Shown piece after piece: positions 1 to 7,709 of a stretch of 64,000 bases of DNA. A model generated the notes under the pieces. That model was not told the DNA's origin and searched no databases. It saw only the letters and a list, made by a program, of their open reading frames with translations. How positions within the stretch are numbered: position 1 is the stretch's first letter; each line of letters starts with the position of its first letter. The position numbers and the translations under genes were made by a program. The DNA is from Metabacillus sp. FJAT-52054 (GTDB lineage: Bacteria; Bacillota; Bacilli; Bacillales; Bacillaceae): the NCBI RefSeq assembly GCF_037201815.1, contig NZ_CP147407.1, forward strand, positions 1,054,001 to 1,118,000. The letters run 5' to 3'.

Positions 1-1
1 G

Positions 2-1297
2 AGGGTTATTCAGTATTTAAATGGATTTCGTTTCTCAGAAAGTGACTTGGAGTTTTTAAGGGAACTTGGGTACCAGGGAGATTTTCTGGCTTACCTGAAA
101 GATATGCGATTCACCGGTTCCGTCCGTTCAATGGAAGAAGGAGAGCTTGTTTTCGGAGGCGAGCCGATGATTCGGGTTGAAGCTCCCCTTGCCGAAGCAC
201 AGATCGTTGAAACAGCTTTGCTGAATATCGTAAACTTCCAGACGCTGATTGCAACGAAGGCGTGCAGGATAAAGCAGGCTGTCGGTGATCAGACGGTGAT
301 GGAATTTGGTTCAAGACGGGCGCACGAATTGGACGCTGCTCTCTGGGGAACGCGGGCTGCCTTTATCGGCGGACTCGAAGCAACCTCCAACGTTCGGGCG
401 GCGAAGCTATTCGGAATTCCTGCGGCCGGAACCCATGCCCATGCGCTTGTTCAGGCATACCGTGACGAATATACAGCTTTCCATAAATACGCCCGCCGCC
501 ACAAGGACTGCGTCTTCTTAGTTGATACATACGATACGCTGAAGTCCGGTGTTCCCAATGCGATTAGAGTGGCACAGGAGCTTGGTGATAAAATTAATTT
601 TGTCGGAATTCGCCTCGATAGCGGGGATATGGCGTACCTGTCTAAAAAAGCGAGAAAGATGCTGGACGATGCAGGATTTACAGAAACTCATATTATCGCA
701 TCCAATGATTTGGATGAAGACACGATTATGAATTTAAAGTCGCAGGGAGCCCGGATTGATACATGGGGAATCGGCACGAAGCTTATCACAGCCTATGATC
801 AGCCGGCATTGGGTGCCGTATACAAGCTTGTCAGCATTGAAGGCAAAGATGGCGTTATGGAGGATACCATTAAAATCAGCGGGAATCCTGAAAAAGTCAC
901 AACGCCAGGCATGAAACGCCTCTACAGAATTATCAATACGAATAACCATAAATCAGAAGGCGATTATATTGCGCTTGAAGAAGAAAACCCGAACGAAGAA
1001 GAGCGACTGAAAATGTTCCATCCGGTTCATACGTACATCAGTAAATTCGTGACGGATTTTGAAGCGCGTGATCTCCATAAAGATATATTCAAAGACGGAA
1101 AACTTATCTATGATCTTCCATCAATTAAGGATATTCAAAGCAAGGTGAAAAGTAATCTTGAGGAGCTTTGGGATGAGTACAGAAGAAAGCTGAATCCTGA
1201 GGATTATCCGGTCGATCTCAGTGAAAAATGCTGGGAAAACAAAATGAGAAATATCCGCGAGGTTAAGGAGAAGGTTGAAAAAATAAGAAAAGGGTGA
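2..1297 (+). CDS. pncB: Nicotinate phosphoribosyltransferase, 5' end outside the window
   Basis: Converts nicotinate, PRPP and ATP to nicotinate mononucleotide, the first step of NAD salvage. The frame is already open at base 2 and reads VIQYLNGFRFSESDLEFL, typical of the N-terminal part of the family, so the true start lies upstream. A TTG at 47 is an internal codon. About 431 residues are visible against roughly 490 in Bacillus homologues. Family landmarks include EFGSRRAHELDAALWGTRAA, GTHAHALVQAY and the phosphate-binding IRLDSGDMAYL segment. The next gene, a NadD-like adenylyltransferase, starts 7 bp after the stop and nadE follows, so three consecutive steps from nicotinate to NAD are co-transcribed. 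Identification is by recognised family sequence; only the missing 5' end is uncertain. Confidence 0.93.
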   Translation, partial: RVIQYLNGFRFSESDLEFLRELGYQGDFLAYLKDMRFTGSVRSMEEGELVFGGEPMIRVEAPLAEAQIVETALLNIVNFQTLIATKACRIKQAVGDQTVMEFGSRRAHELDAALWGTRAAFIGGLEATSNVRAAKLFGIPAAGTHAHALVQAYRDEYTAFHKYARRHKDCVFLVDTYDTLKSGVPNAIRVAQELGDKINFVGIRLDSGDMAYLSKKARKMLDDAGFTETHIIASNDLDEDTIMNLKSQGARIDTWGIGTKLITAYDQPALGAVYKLVSIEGKDGVMEDTIKISGNPEKVTTPGMKRLYRIINTNNHKSEGDYIALEEENPNEEERLKMFHPVHTYISKFVTDFEARDLHKDIFKDGKLIYDLPSIKDIQSKVKSNLEELWDEYRRKLNPEDYPVDLSEKCWENKMRNIREVKEKVEKIRKG

Positions 1298-1304
1298 AAA
1301 GTGC

Positions 1305-1919
1305 ATGGCGAAAATCGGGATTTACGGCAGCTCGTTCGACCCGGTCACAAACGTTCATTTATGGACAGCAAGCACAGTAGCACATCGCTGCAAGCTGGAC
1401 CGGGTCATTTTTCTTCCCTGCTCCAGCAAAAGAAAGGATAAGAGTCTGAACACCACCGATGAACACCGGATTGCTATGCTTGAGATGGCCCTGAAAAACA
1501 ATGAAAAATTCATCCTGGATGACTATGAAATGAATCAGGATAGCTGGAATGTTTACACGTATCATACGATGCAGCATTTTCATTCCCTTTTCCCCGGTGA
1601 TGAAGTGTCATTCATCATGGGTGCCGACCTCCTGGAAGACATTGCGGAGGGGAAATGGAAGTATTCTGACGAACTGATTGCGAATAATAAGTTTATCGTC
1701 ATGGCCCGAAATGGTATAGATATGTTAAAGACGATTTCCCGTTCGCCCCTGCTTCGCAATTATGATGATGGAACGAGGTTTCATTTAATTGATAAGGGAC
1801 TTGCAATGGAAATCAGCAGCACATATATCCGGGAAGAGCTTGCAAAGGGCGGGGAGCCGCGCTACCTGCTTCCCGATGCGTGCTATGATTACGTGAAAAA
1901 TCATGGGTTATATCAATAG
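1305..1919 (+). CDS. nadD: NadD-like nicotinate-nucleotide adenylyltransferase (variant family)
   Basis: 204 residues. Expected to transfer AMP from ATP to nicotinate mononucleotide, giving deamido-NAD. The N-terminus [16 protein letters not shown] matches the nucleotidylyltransferase fold (usual form GGTFDPxHxGH), and the C-terminal [12 protein letters not shown] keeps the family ISSTxIR motif. The ATP-binding HxGH is changed here to TNVH, keeping only the second histidine. A GADLLEDI segment matches the central GxD region. It sits between pncB and nadE, which supports the substrate assignment. Bacillus genomes normally carry another nadD (yqeJ) elsewhere, so this may be a salvage-operon paralogue. 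The start ATG at 1305 follows an AAAAGGGTG site that overlaps the pncB stop. Confidence 0.8.
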   Translation: MAKIGIYGSSFDPVTNVHLWTASTVAHRCKLDRVIFLPCSSKRKDKSLNTTDEHRIAMLEMALKNNEKFILDDYEMNQDSWNVYTYHTMQHFHSLFPGDEVSFIMGADLLEDIAEGKWKYSDELIANNKFIVMARNGIDMLKTISRSPLLRNYDDGTRFHLIDKGLAMEISSTYIREELAKGGEPRYLLPDACYDYVKNHGLYQ

Positions 1920-1941
1920 CAATTTTAAGGAGGACTATAAC

Positions 1942-2760
1942 GTGAGCATGCAAAAGCAGATTATGAAAGAGTTAAATGTACAGCCTCAAATTGACTCGGC
2001 ACAGGAAATCCGAAAACGCGTCGACTTTTTGAAGGAATACGTGAAAAAGACGAACACAAAAGGATTTGTTCTTGGGATCAGTCTTGGGCAGGACTCAACG
2101 CTTGCAGGCAAACTGAATCAAATGGCAGTAGAAGAGCTTCGCGAGGAAGGCTATGATGCCTCGTTCCTTGCCGTACGGCTGCCGTATAAAGTTCAGCATG
2201 ACGAGCACGATGCCAAGCTTGTCTTTGAATTTATGAAGCCGGACAAAATTGTAACTTACAATATCGCAGCTGCGGTGGACGGGTTTACGGAAACATACAA
2301 CGAATCCGATGAGGTGAAGCTCGCGGATTACCATAAAGGAAATGTAAAAGCACGAATCCGGATGACCGCGCAATATGCATTTGGCGGACAGCACGGTTTG
2401 CTTGTAACGGGAACAGACCACGCCGCTGAAGCGGTAACAGGATTCTTTACAAAATACGGAGACGGCGGAGCGGATATCCTGCCACTTACCGGCTTAACAA
2501 AAAGACAGGGAAAAGCTCTTCTTAAAGAGCTTGGCTGTCCGGAAAGCCTGTACATGAAAGCTCCAACTGCCGATCTTCTCGATGATAAGCCTCAGCAGGC
2601 AGATGAAACCGAGCTTGGAATTACGTATGATGAGCTGGATGATTACCTGGAAGGCAAGGAAGTATCAAGTGAAGTGGCTGAAAAGATTGAAAAGCGCTAT
2701 ATGATTACAGAGCATAAGCGCCAGCTGCCGGCTACGATGTTTGATGGCTGGTGGAAATAA
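1942..2760 (+). CDS. nadE: NH3-dependent NAD+ synthetase
   Basis: Amidates deamido-NAD to NAD using ammonia and ATP. A GTG start at 1942, 7 bp after AAGGAGG, gives 272 residues, the length of B. subtilis NadE, and the expected [14 protein letters not shown]-terminus. A longer reading from 1903 lacks a ribosome site. The deamido-NAD and ATP binding regions are intact: [34 protein letters not shown] and [15 protein letters not shown]. The P-loop is odd: it reads GISLGQDST where the family has SGGxDS, so the first glycine of the loop is leucine. Third gene of the pncB-nadD-nadE operon; a strong terminator follows at once. Confidence 0.93.
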   Translation: MSMQKQIMKELNVQPQIDSAQEIRKRVDFLKEYVKKTNTKGFVLGISLGQDSTLAGKLNQMAVEELREEGYDASFLAVRLPYKVQHDEHDAKLVFEFMKPDKIVTYNIAAAVDGFTETYNESDEVKLADYHKGNVKARIRMTAQYAFGGQHGLLVTGTDHAAEAVTGFFTKYGDGGADILPLTGLTKRQGKALLKELGCPESLYMKAPTADLLDDKPQQADETELGITYDELDDYLEGKEVSSEVAEKIEKRYMITEHKRQLPATMFDGWWK

Positions 2761-2768
2761 TCGAAGAG

Positions 2769-2803
2769 GACCGGGGTAATGAAGTGACCCCGGTCTATTT
2801 TTT
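2769..2803 (+). terminator. Terminator of the NAD operon
   Basis: The 9-bp perfect stem GACCGGGGT/ACCCCGGTC with a 9-base loop is followed by a T-rich tract. It lies just after the nadE stop. Confidence 0.88.
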
Positions 2804-2948
2804 ATGGGATTTTATTTTTTTGTCCGCATACCAGCGGCTAATCAATACACCGATAATAGATAAGCCGAGAATGCCAGCCATTATTGATAAACCACGCGCC
2901 GAAAAATAAGAACTCCATTACATCTTCAACGAACTCTTTCTCCATTCC

Positions 2949-3842
2949 TTACGCAGATTCACTAATCGAAACTGCCGCTTTCTTTTTCCGGGTCGCCAGA
3001 TAAACCCCCGCTAAAATAACCAATAGTCCCCATATGGCATGAGAGCTGATTTTTTCCTGCAGCAGAAAGGCTCCCCACAGCAGGGCGGTAACGGGAATAA
3101 GGAAGGTGACCGAAACGGCAATTTCCGGTCCGCCTTCTTTTGTAATGTAATAAAAAAGAAGCTGGGCAATTCCTGATCCAAAACACCCGAGGCCTATAAT
3201 GGCAAGGATAACTGGTCCATTGGCGAGAGCCGAAAGTTCAATGGGCTGTGAGAAAAGCATGCCAATCAGTCCAACCATTGCACCGACGATCAGTGAGACG
3301 GCAGTCGTAAATAGCACTCCGCTGTTGCCCAGGTATTTTCTCGTCAGCTGGGCTGAGGTTCCATAGCACAAAGTCGCAATCAGCATCGTGCCTACACCCG
3401 TGAAATTTTCCTGAGCAAGCTTTACAACGTCAAAGTCGATGAAAATCAGGATACCGATCAGTCCCATAAACAGCCCGATCCACTGTCTTGCAGCTAAAAC
3501 AGCCGAGAAAAACAGGAGTCCGATCAGACCCGTCCATAACGGAGTGGTGGCGTTCAGAATGGATGCGGAGCTGCTCGAAATGACCGTTTCACTGAGCGCG
3601 ATTAATCCCCATGGAAGACCAGTGTTAAGAACGCCAATGGTCAGAAGCGGAATCCACGGAATGCTGCGCGGAATCCTATCTCTTTTTGCAAGCAAAATCG
3701 GGAGCAGCAATAATGCTCCCGTTGCACATCGTAAAAAAACTGTTCCCCACATGCCGGCAGGTCCGACCAATTGTTTAATAAAAACAAAGGAGAGTCCCCA
3801 GATTAAACTGAGGCCTCCTAAAGCAGCGTATACACGAATCAT
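2949..3842 (-). CDS. EamA/DMT-family membrane transporter
   Basis: 297 residues, about ten hydrophobic helices, made of two EamA repeats of five helices each, as in the drug/metabolite transporter superfamily. The start region IRVYAALGGLSLIWGLSFVF carries the typical small-residue-rich first helix, and a basic tail (RKKK) ends the protein at the predicted cytoplasmic side. The substrate cannot be read from sequence; relatives export amino acids, purines or drugs. The ATG at 3842 has an AGAAGGTG site. It is transcribed alone, convergent with the NAD operon. Between the two, 2804-2948 holds only weak short frames on the minus strand. Confidence 0.85.
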   Translation of the reverse strand: MIRVYAALGGLSLIWGLSFVFIKQLVGPAGMWGTVFLRCATGALLLLPILLAKRDRIPRSIPWIPLLTIGVLNTGLPWGLIALSETVISSSSASILNATTPLWTGLIGLLFFSAVLAARQWIGLFMGLIGILIFIDFDVVKLAQENFTGVGTMLIATLCYGTSAQLTRKYLGNSGVLFTTAVSLIVGAMVGLIGMLFSQPIELSALANGPVILAIIGLGCFGSGIAQLLFYYITKEGGPEIAVSVTFLIPVTALLWGAFLLQEKISSHAIWGLLVILAGVYLATRKKKAAVSISESA

Positions 3843-4022
3843 TAAAGCACCTTCTGTCTGAATTTGGTTGGAGACATCACTTAAATGGAAGACATTTTAA
3901 AACCGATCAGCCTTTAGATATCTAAGGGTTCCTGAAAGGGACCGCTAAATTGATAAGGGAGGAAAATTTAGTATCGTTATTTTGCTGATGAGTGACATGA
4001 AATTTGCTTAGAACCTTTTCAA

Positions 4023-5273
4023 TTAAGCTACCCGGGGGATAAGAATAATAAATTCCGTCCCCTTATCCTTTTCACTGTTAACTTGTATTTTCCCTTGAAA
4101 AGAACGGACTATTTGAAAACTTACCATCATTCCTAATCCTGTTCCGCTTTCTTTTAAGGAATAAAACGGAGATCCGAGCCGCTCCATCTGGTTTTTTGTC
4201 ATACCAATTCCCTGGTCCTTAATGGTAATCATAATATTCCCGTCTTCAGTAGAAGCACATGTAATCCAGACAATCCCGCCACCCGGCATAGACTCTATCG
4301 CATTTTTGAAAATATTAATCAGTGATTGGTTCAATTTTTGAGGATTGGCATAAATCCAGCAGTTCTCCTGAATATTCGTTTTAAATTCAACATTATAGTT
4401 TAGGGAGTAGCTTTGCATGATGCTGACCGCCCTCTGCAGCTGATTACCTGCGTTGATTCTCTGGCTATGATTTACAGTTGGTTTACCGAAAGATAAAAAA
4501 TCATCAATAATTTCATTTGCACGATCTAATTCTTCAATAGAAATTTGAAGGTATTCCTTTTTTTTGTTTGGCATTTCAGGGTCGTTTAGCAGCTGAAGGA
4601 AGCCTCTGGTTACTTGCATCGGATTTCTGATTTCATGAGCAAATACACTAGCCAGCTCACCTATCACCCGGAATTTTTCTGAGTTTTGCATGTCTGACCG
4701 CAGCTTCTGTATTTCTCTAATAGATTCATTTAACATCGTAAAGAACCATGTGATGGCTAATACAAAGATTAGATGAATCATCTGTACTTTGAGATAGTCT
4801 ATGGAAAATCCCTTTAACAATCCGAAAATGGAAATCCCTGTGGAAATATAGAAAAAAGATAGCCCTACAGCCATTTTAACTCGTCCATCTTTATTCGAAC
4901 GTGCAAAGGACTTTTGAAAATATAGTAGAACAGGCAGTGATATGGATAAGACAATAACAGTCGTATAAAATCCTATACTAATTCCAAAATAAAGGCGATA
5001 CAGGATGATAAGGGCTGACAGAAAGACGCCTGGCCAAAACCCGCCGTATAATATTCCGAATAGCAGAGGGATAATCCTCAGATCCAAACGGGCATTTTGA
5101 CCAAAACTCACTGGGAAGGACATGCATAACAGTATTGAAATACCCCACAAAACAGCCATGATGACCTTTCTGTTTTTATGGCTCTGTACCTTCTCCGTGA
5201 CAAGAGTAAAATAAATGAAAATAGGTATGGAAATAAGTGTTAGCTGCAGCAAAAAATCCTTAATTATATTCAT
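4023..5273 (-). CDS. KinB-like sensor histidine kinase
   Basis: 416 residues. The N-terminal ~180 residues form about six membrane helices, including LDLRIIPLLFGILYGG, which resembles the 5TM-LYT sensor domain of KinB-type sporulation kinases. A short linker (about 185-205) leads to the H-box FAHEIRNPM with phospho-acceptor His213. Then come an N-box (NIFKNAIESM, ~320-329), G1 (DQGIGM, ~353-358) and a glycine lid ending GTGLGMM. There is no response regulator next to it, as expected for phosphorelay kinases that feed Spo0F; that role is inferred. It is transcribed divergently from the GerP-like spore cluster. The minus-strand leader contains TATAAT-like elements. Confidence 0.85.
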   Translation of the reverse strand: MNIIKDFLLQLTLISIPIFIYFTLVTEKVQSHKNRKVIMAVLWGISILLCMSFPVSFGQNARLDLRIIPLLFGILYGGFWPGVFLSALIILYRLYFGISIGFYTTVIVLSISLPVLLYFQKSFARSNKDGRVKMAVGLSFFYISTGISIFGLLKGFSIDYLKVQMIHLIFVLAITWFFTMLNESIREIQKLRSDMQNSEKFRVIGELASVFAHEIRNPMQVTRGFLQLLNDPEMPNKKKEYLQISIEELDRANEIIDDFLSFGKPTVNHSQRINAGNQLQRAVSIMQSYSLNYNVEFKTNIQENCWIYANPQKLNQSLINIFKNAIESMPGGGIVWITCASTEDGNIMITIKDQGIGMTKNQMERLGSPFYSLKESGTGLGMMVSFQIVRSFQGKIQVNSEKDKGTEFIILIPRVA

Positions 5274-5444
5274 CTTGGCTACCTTCCCTATTCAGTTCTT
5301 TAGCTGAATTCTTAAAATACATTCCATTCAGCCTGTTTTCTTATAGAGAAAAAAAGGATTATAGTAGTTATTATACTTTAAAGTTATCAGAATTTGTCGA
5401 CGATTAAATCTGACTTTCCATTTTCTTTTAATGCAAGTCCATTC

Positions 5445-5472
5445 ACACTACCCAGCATCCATACATATAGTA
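5445..5472 (+). promoter_or_regulatory. Candidate SigmaK promoter of the GerP-like operon
   Basis: The -10 element CATATAGTA (5464-5472) fits CATAnnnTA exactly. An AC dinucleotide at 5445-5446 lies 17 bp upstream, as expected for mother-cell SigmaK promoters. The first gene begins about 35 bp downstream. Confidence 0.55.
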
Positions 5473-5507
5473 AGGTAAATTGCAGGAGAGAAACGGAGGA
5501 TTGGATT

Positions 5508-5750
5508 GTGCCAGTTTCCGTCGTTTTTAATCAGATTAACGTAGTAAGCATGGCGGCAAATTCCATTATTTCTTCTGGACAGAATAGCCAGCCTGACTGG
5601 AATGCCCAGGGGAAATTTAATTCAGGGAACGGGAATTACGTGAATTCTTGCGCGATCGGGTGTACGAACATTATCAATGATCAGGATTTATTCGATATGG
5701 CGATTTCGCAGCCGGAAAATATTAATCCGCAGCCGACCGCTCAATTTTAA
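5508..5750 (+). CDS. GerP-like small spore protein 1
   Basis: 80 residues from a GTG start at 5508, 8 bp after GGAGG; the longer upstream reading has no ribosome site. It shares with its four neighbours the pattern: short beta strand (VVFNQINVVSM), small-residue turn, SGQNSQPDW, then FNSGN and IINDQDLFD. The last part resembles the FNTGD...DxDVxDQ ending of GerPA/GerPF spore-coat permeability proteins, so I place it as a divergent GerPA/PF-like protein. Unlike the others it lacks the GFG motif and has two cysteines (SCAIGC). A candidate SigmaK promoter stands upstream, and gene 2 follows after 8 bp. Function in coat passage of germinants is inferred by family resemblance only. Confidence 0.7.
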   Translation: MPVSVVFNQINVVSMAANSIISSGQNSQPDWNAQGKFNSGNGNYVNSCAIGCTNIINDQDLFDMAISQPENINPQPTAQF

Positions 5751-5758
5751 GAAATAGT

Positions 5759-6010
5759 ATGAAAAATTTAACCATTCAATTTACCAATATAAATATCTCT
5801 GCACTGTCCTCGAATTCGGGTGTTTTTACGGGAACCAATTCCCAATATGATTGGACCGTCAGTATGAAGAGCAATGCAGGATTCGGGAAAATCATTGGGG
5901 AAAATAACGTTTCAATCAACAACGTGAATATTGTGCATGATGACGATGTGATGGATTCCGATTTTACTCAAAACCAGGAATCGAATGATCAGCCTGTCTA
6001 TCAAAGTTAA
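5759..6010 (+). CDS. GerP-like small spore protein 2
   Basis: 83 residues. Aligns with proteins 1, 3, 4 and the tail of protein 5: LTIQFTNINISALSSNSG, FTGTNSQYDW, then NAGFGKIIGENN and NIVHDDDVMD. The N-x-Q-x-x-W and GFG...GNN core is the shared signature, and the acidic DDDVMD recalls the DxDVxDQ ending of GerPA/GerPF. Asparagine is strikingly abundant. It starts 8 bp after gene 1 with only a weak TAAGAAA ribosome site, so translational coupling is likely. A terminator closes this two-gene unit. Confidence 0.7.
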   Translation: MKNLTIQFTNINISALSSNSGVFTGTNSQYDWTVSMKSNAGFGKIIGENNVSINNVNIVHDDDVMDSDFTQNQESNDQPVYQS

Positions 6011-6013
6011 TCC

Positions 6014-6044
6014 GAAGACCATCTTTTCCGGATGGTTTTCTTTT
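6014..6044 (+). terminator. Terminator after the two-gene GerP-like unit
   Basis: GAAGACCATC pairs with GATGGTTTTC over 10 bp (one G-T pair) around a 7-base loop, followed by T residues. Confidence 0.75.
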
Positions 6045-6135
6045 GGATTGAGGTCATACTTTAGCGTTGCATCTTATATATATCTAATAAGTAGAGCAAT
6101 GGTCCGTGGACAAGCATAAGAAAGGGGCTCTTTCA

Positions 6136-6354
6136 ATGCCAAAGATAGATTTTCAATCAGTGACAGTCAAGCTGATTCAAAATAGCTCTGGTTTGTTTTA
6201 TGGCCAGAACCTCCAGTATAAATGGAAAAATAAATCGAGGGTTTATGAAGGGTTTGGAAGAGTGAGCGGAAATTCCAATAAAATATTTAATAATGTTACG
6301 TTGGATGAAACGCAGGAGAAGAAAGCAGAAGACTCTAATAAGAAACAGAACTAA
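6136..6354 (+). CDS. GerP-like small spore protein 3
   Basis: 72 residues from the ATG at 6136, 8 bp after AAAGGGG; an earlier GTG at 6106 has no site. The core reads PKIDFQSVTVKLIQ, GLFYGQNLQYKW, GFGRVSGNSNKIFNN, then a charged tail. It is closest to protein 4 on the opposite strand (GQNLQ/GRNLQ, GFGxxSGN, NEIF/NKIF), suggesting a recent inverted duplication. Its stop codon overlaps the stop of the convergent protein 4 gene (shared CTAA). A CATACTTTA sequence at 6055-6063 looks like a SigmaK -10, but no clear -35 accompanies it. Confidence 0.7.
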   Translation: MPKIDFQSVTVKLIQNSSGLFYGQNLQYKWKNKSRVYEGFGRVSGNSNKIFNNVTLDETQEKKAEDSNKKQN

Positions 6355-6614
6355 AGGGCCCGTTTTCCTTTGGTGACTTGCTGATACACCTTTTCTGGTG
6401 ATTTTTTCAAATGATCGTGAAGAACAAGGTGTGAATTATGAAAAATTTCATTGTCATTGCCAGATATGGTGCCGAAGCCGGAATGATGGCTGTCTAGCGA
6501 TGAAGTCCAATTAATCTGCAGGTTTCTTCCTATGAATATACCTGCATTATCTGCAATTTCATGCACATTCAAGTCTTTAAAATTGATTTCAGGGGAATGT
6601 AGGTTAATTCTCAT
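6351..6614 (-). CDS. GerP-like small spore protein 4
   Basis: 87 residues. The core PEINFKDLNVHEIADNAGIF, IGRNLQINW, GFGTISGNDNEIFHN aligns residue for residue with protein 3, followed by a His/Lys-rich tail instead of the acidic tail of proteins 1 and 2. The ATG at 6614 is preceded by GGGAGG. It reads on the minus strand, overlapping the end of gene 3 by the stop codons and diverging from gene 5. It has the best SigmaK promoter of the cluster, which makes late mother-cell expression and a coat location likely. Function otherwise unknown. Confidence 0.7.
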   Translation of the reverse strand: MRINLHSPEINFKDLNVHEIADNAGIFIGRNLQINWTSSLDSHHSGFGTISGNDNEIFHNSHLVLHDHLKKSPEKVYQQVTKGKRAL

Positions 6615-6657
6615 ATTTCCTCCCTCAATACAAAATGTCAGTCCGCCAGGCTCATTT

Positions 6658-6687
6658 TATAATATGACGCAGCTGGGCGGAACGTGC
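6658..6687 (-). promoter_or_regulatory. SigmaK-type promoter of GerP-like gene 4
   Basis: On the minus strand a -35 GCAC (6684-6687) is followed after exactly 17 bp by CATATTATA (6658-6666), a full match to CATAnnnTA. The gene starts about 44 bp downstream. Confidence 0.65.
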
Positions 6688-6704
6688 AAAAGGGATGAAA
6701 CGGA

Positions 6705-7352
6705 ATGGCATCGGATGAAAAGGCCTGGTTAGAACTTCTTCAGCGAATCGAGAAAAGATTGGAAGCGATAGAGAGAACGGTTAAAAATACTCAGAGCCGC
6801 GTGCACCAAACTTTTCATATTGAACACATTGAGTCAATGAACATTCAAGAATTAACCTACCATTTAGACAATGTAGATGTGAAGCAGCTGAGCGGGACGA
6901 TGAATATAGGAAATACGTTTCCTTACTCCGCAAATACTGCCCGGCATGTCAAACCCGAAAATCAGTCTAAAGAAGAGATATATATTCGAATCAATGGAAA
7001 GAACATACCCTATCAAATCGGTAAACCGCAGAAGGAACTTCAGGAAGATGATGGAAAACCGCTTTCTGCGAACTTCACCATCGGAGACATTCATATTGGA
7101 GCCGTAGAGGATGCGTCTGCCGTTAACTTCGGCAATAACTTTCCGACAGATTTTAAAAGCAGTAAAAAGCATAATCAGGGATTTGGCAACATCCTTGGCA
7201 ATGGAAATGATATTCATGATATCCTTTCCCATCAGGAGGAAAGGGATGTTACAGAGGTCTTCAGCGACAGTCCGGATCAGTTGCAGCCTGAATGGCTGAA
7301 ATGGCTGAAGGAGCAAAAGAATGACGGGGAGGAAGAAGGGGAACCGGAATGA
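6705..7352 (+). CDS. GerPC-like coiled-coil protein fused to a GerP-like small domain
   Basis: 215 residues. Residues ~5-30 form a coiled coil (WLELLQRIEKRLEAIERTV). Residues ~36-72 (IEHIES ... VDVKQLSGTMNIGN) resemble the GerPC signature that I recall as ending in a LDGTLNIG-like segment. A linker follows. Residues ~120-180 carry the same motif as the four small neighbours: LSANFTIGDIHIG, FGNNFPTDF, GFGNILGNGNDIH. The C-terminus is acidic. The protein therefore appears to join a GerPC-type assembly part to one copy of the small-protein domain, which would make it the scaffold for the cluster. Its ATG follows AAAGGGATGAAACGGA. It is divergent from gene 4 and ends at a strong terminator. Function is inferred. 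Confidence 0.7.
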   Translation: MASDEKAWLELLQRIEKRLEAIERTVKNTQSRVHQTFHIEHIESMNIQELTYHLDNVDVKQLSGTMNIGNTFPYSANTARHVKPENQSKEEIYIRINGKNIPYQIGKPQKELQEDDGKPLSANFTIGDIHIGAVEDASAVNFGNNFPTDFKSSKKHNQGFGNILGNGNDIHDILSHQEERDVTEVFSDSPDQLQPEWLKWLKEQKNDGEEEGEPE

Positions 7353-7355
7353 AAT

Positions 7356-7399
7356 AAGGAGCTGCTGCTGAAAAAGATATTTCAGCAGCAGCTCCTTTT
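7356..7399 (+). terminator. Terminator after the GerPC-like gene
   Basis: An 18-bp near-perfect stem beginning AAGGAGCTGCTGCTGAAA, with a 6-base loop and TTTT at the end. Confidence 0.85.
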
Positions 7400-7401
7400 G
7401 A

Positions 7402-7654
7402 GGTGCCAGTCCCGCACTCTATTACCGAAATAAAGCTCCGGCACGAGCTCTGCAAACCGTTGATGGGCAAGGGTTTGAGAGGAGATGTCTCTGTCCCGTT
7501 CTGCGGTGAAGCATCGCGTGACTGACCCGGTGCCAGTCCCGCACTCTATTACCGAAATAAAGCTCCGGCACGAACTCTGCAAACCGTTGATGGGCAAGGT
7601 TTGAGAGGAGATGTCTCTGTCCCGTTCTGCGGTGAAGCATCGCGTGACTGACCC
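7402..7654. repeat. Two tandem copies of a ~127-bp element
   Basis: Copy 1 (7402-7528) and copy 2 (7529-7654) are almost identical: they differ by one G in a GGG run and one G/A change. Each begins GGTGCCAGTCCCGCACTC and ends GCGTGACTGACCC. Such GGTGCCAGTC...GACTGACCC ends recall interspersed elements of Bacillus genomes. Short minus-strand frames through it have no ribosome site, shift frame between copies and are not genes. Confidence 0.85.
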
Positions 7655-7709
7655 CGCGGCTGCACATTTATCCACTCAAATTAAGTACAAACCAAGCCTT
7701 TGAGACATT

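Noticed and set aside
2806..2945. Short minus-strand frames downstream of nadE, one with a hydrophobic helix and basic tail (MAGILGLSIIG...)
   Set aside because: No ribosome site before the hydrophobic frame. The overlapping 35-codon frame has a site but no helix continuity. It could be a decayed small membrane protein.
6055..6063. CATACTTTA as SigmaK promoter of GerP-like gene 3
   Set aside because: The -10 matches, but no AC-type -35 is found at 16-17 bp, so it is not listed as a promoter.
7382..7675. Minus-strand frames in the doubled 127-bp element
   Set aside because: The two copies are read in different frames and no start site is present.
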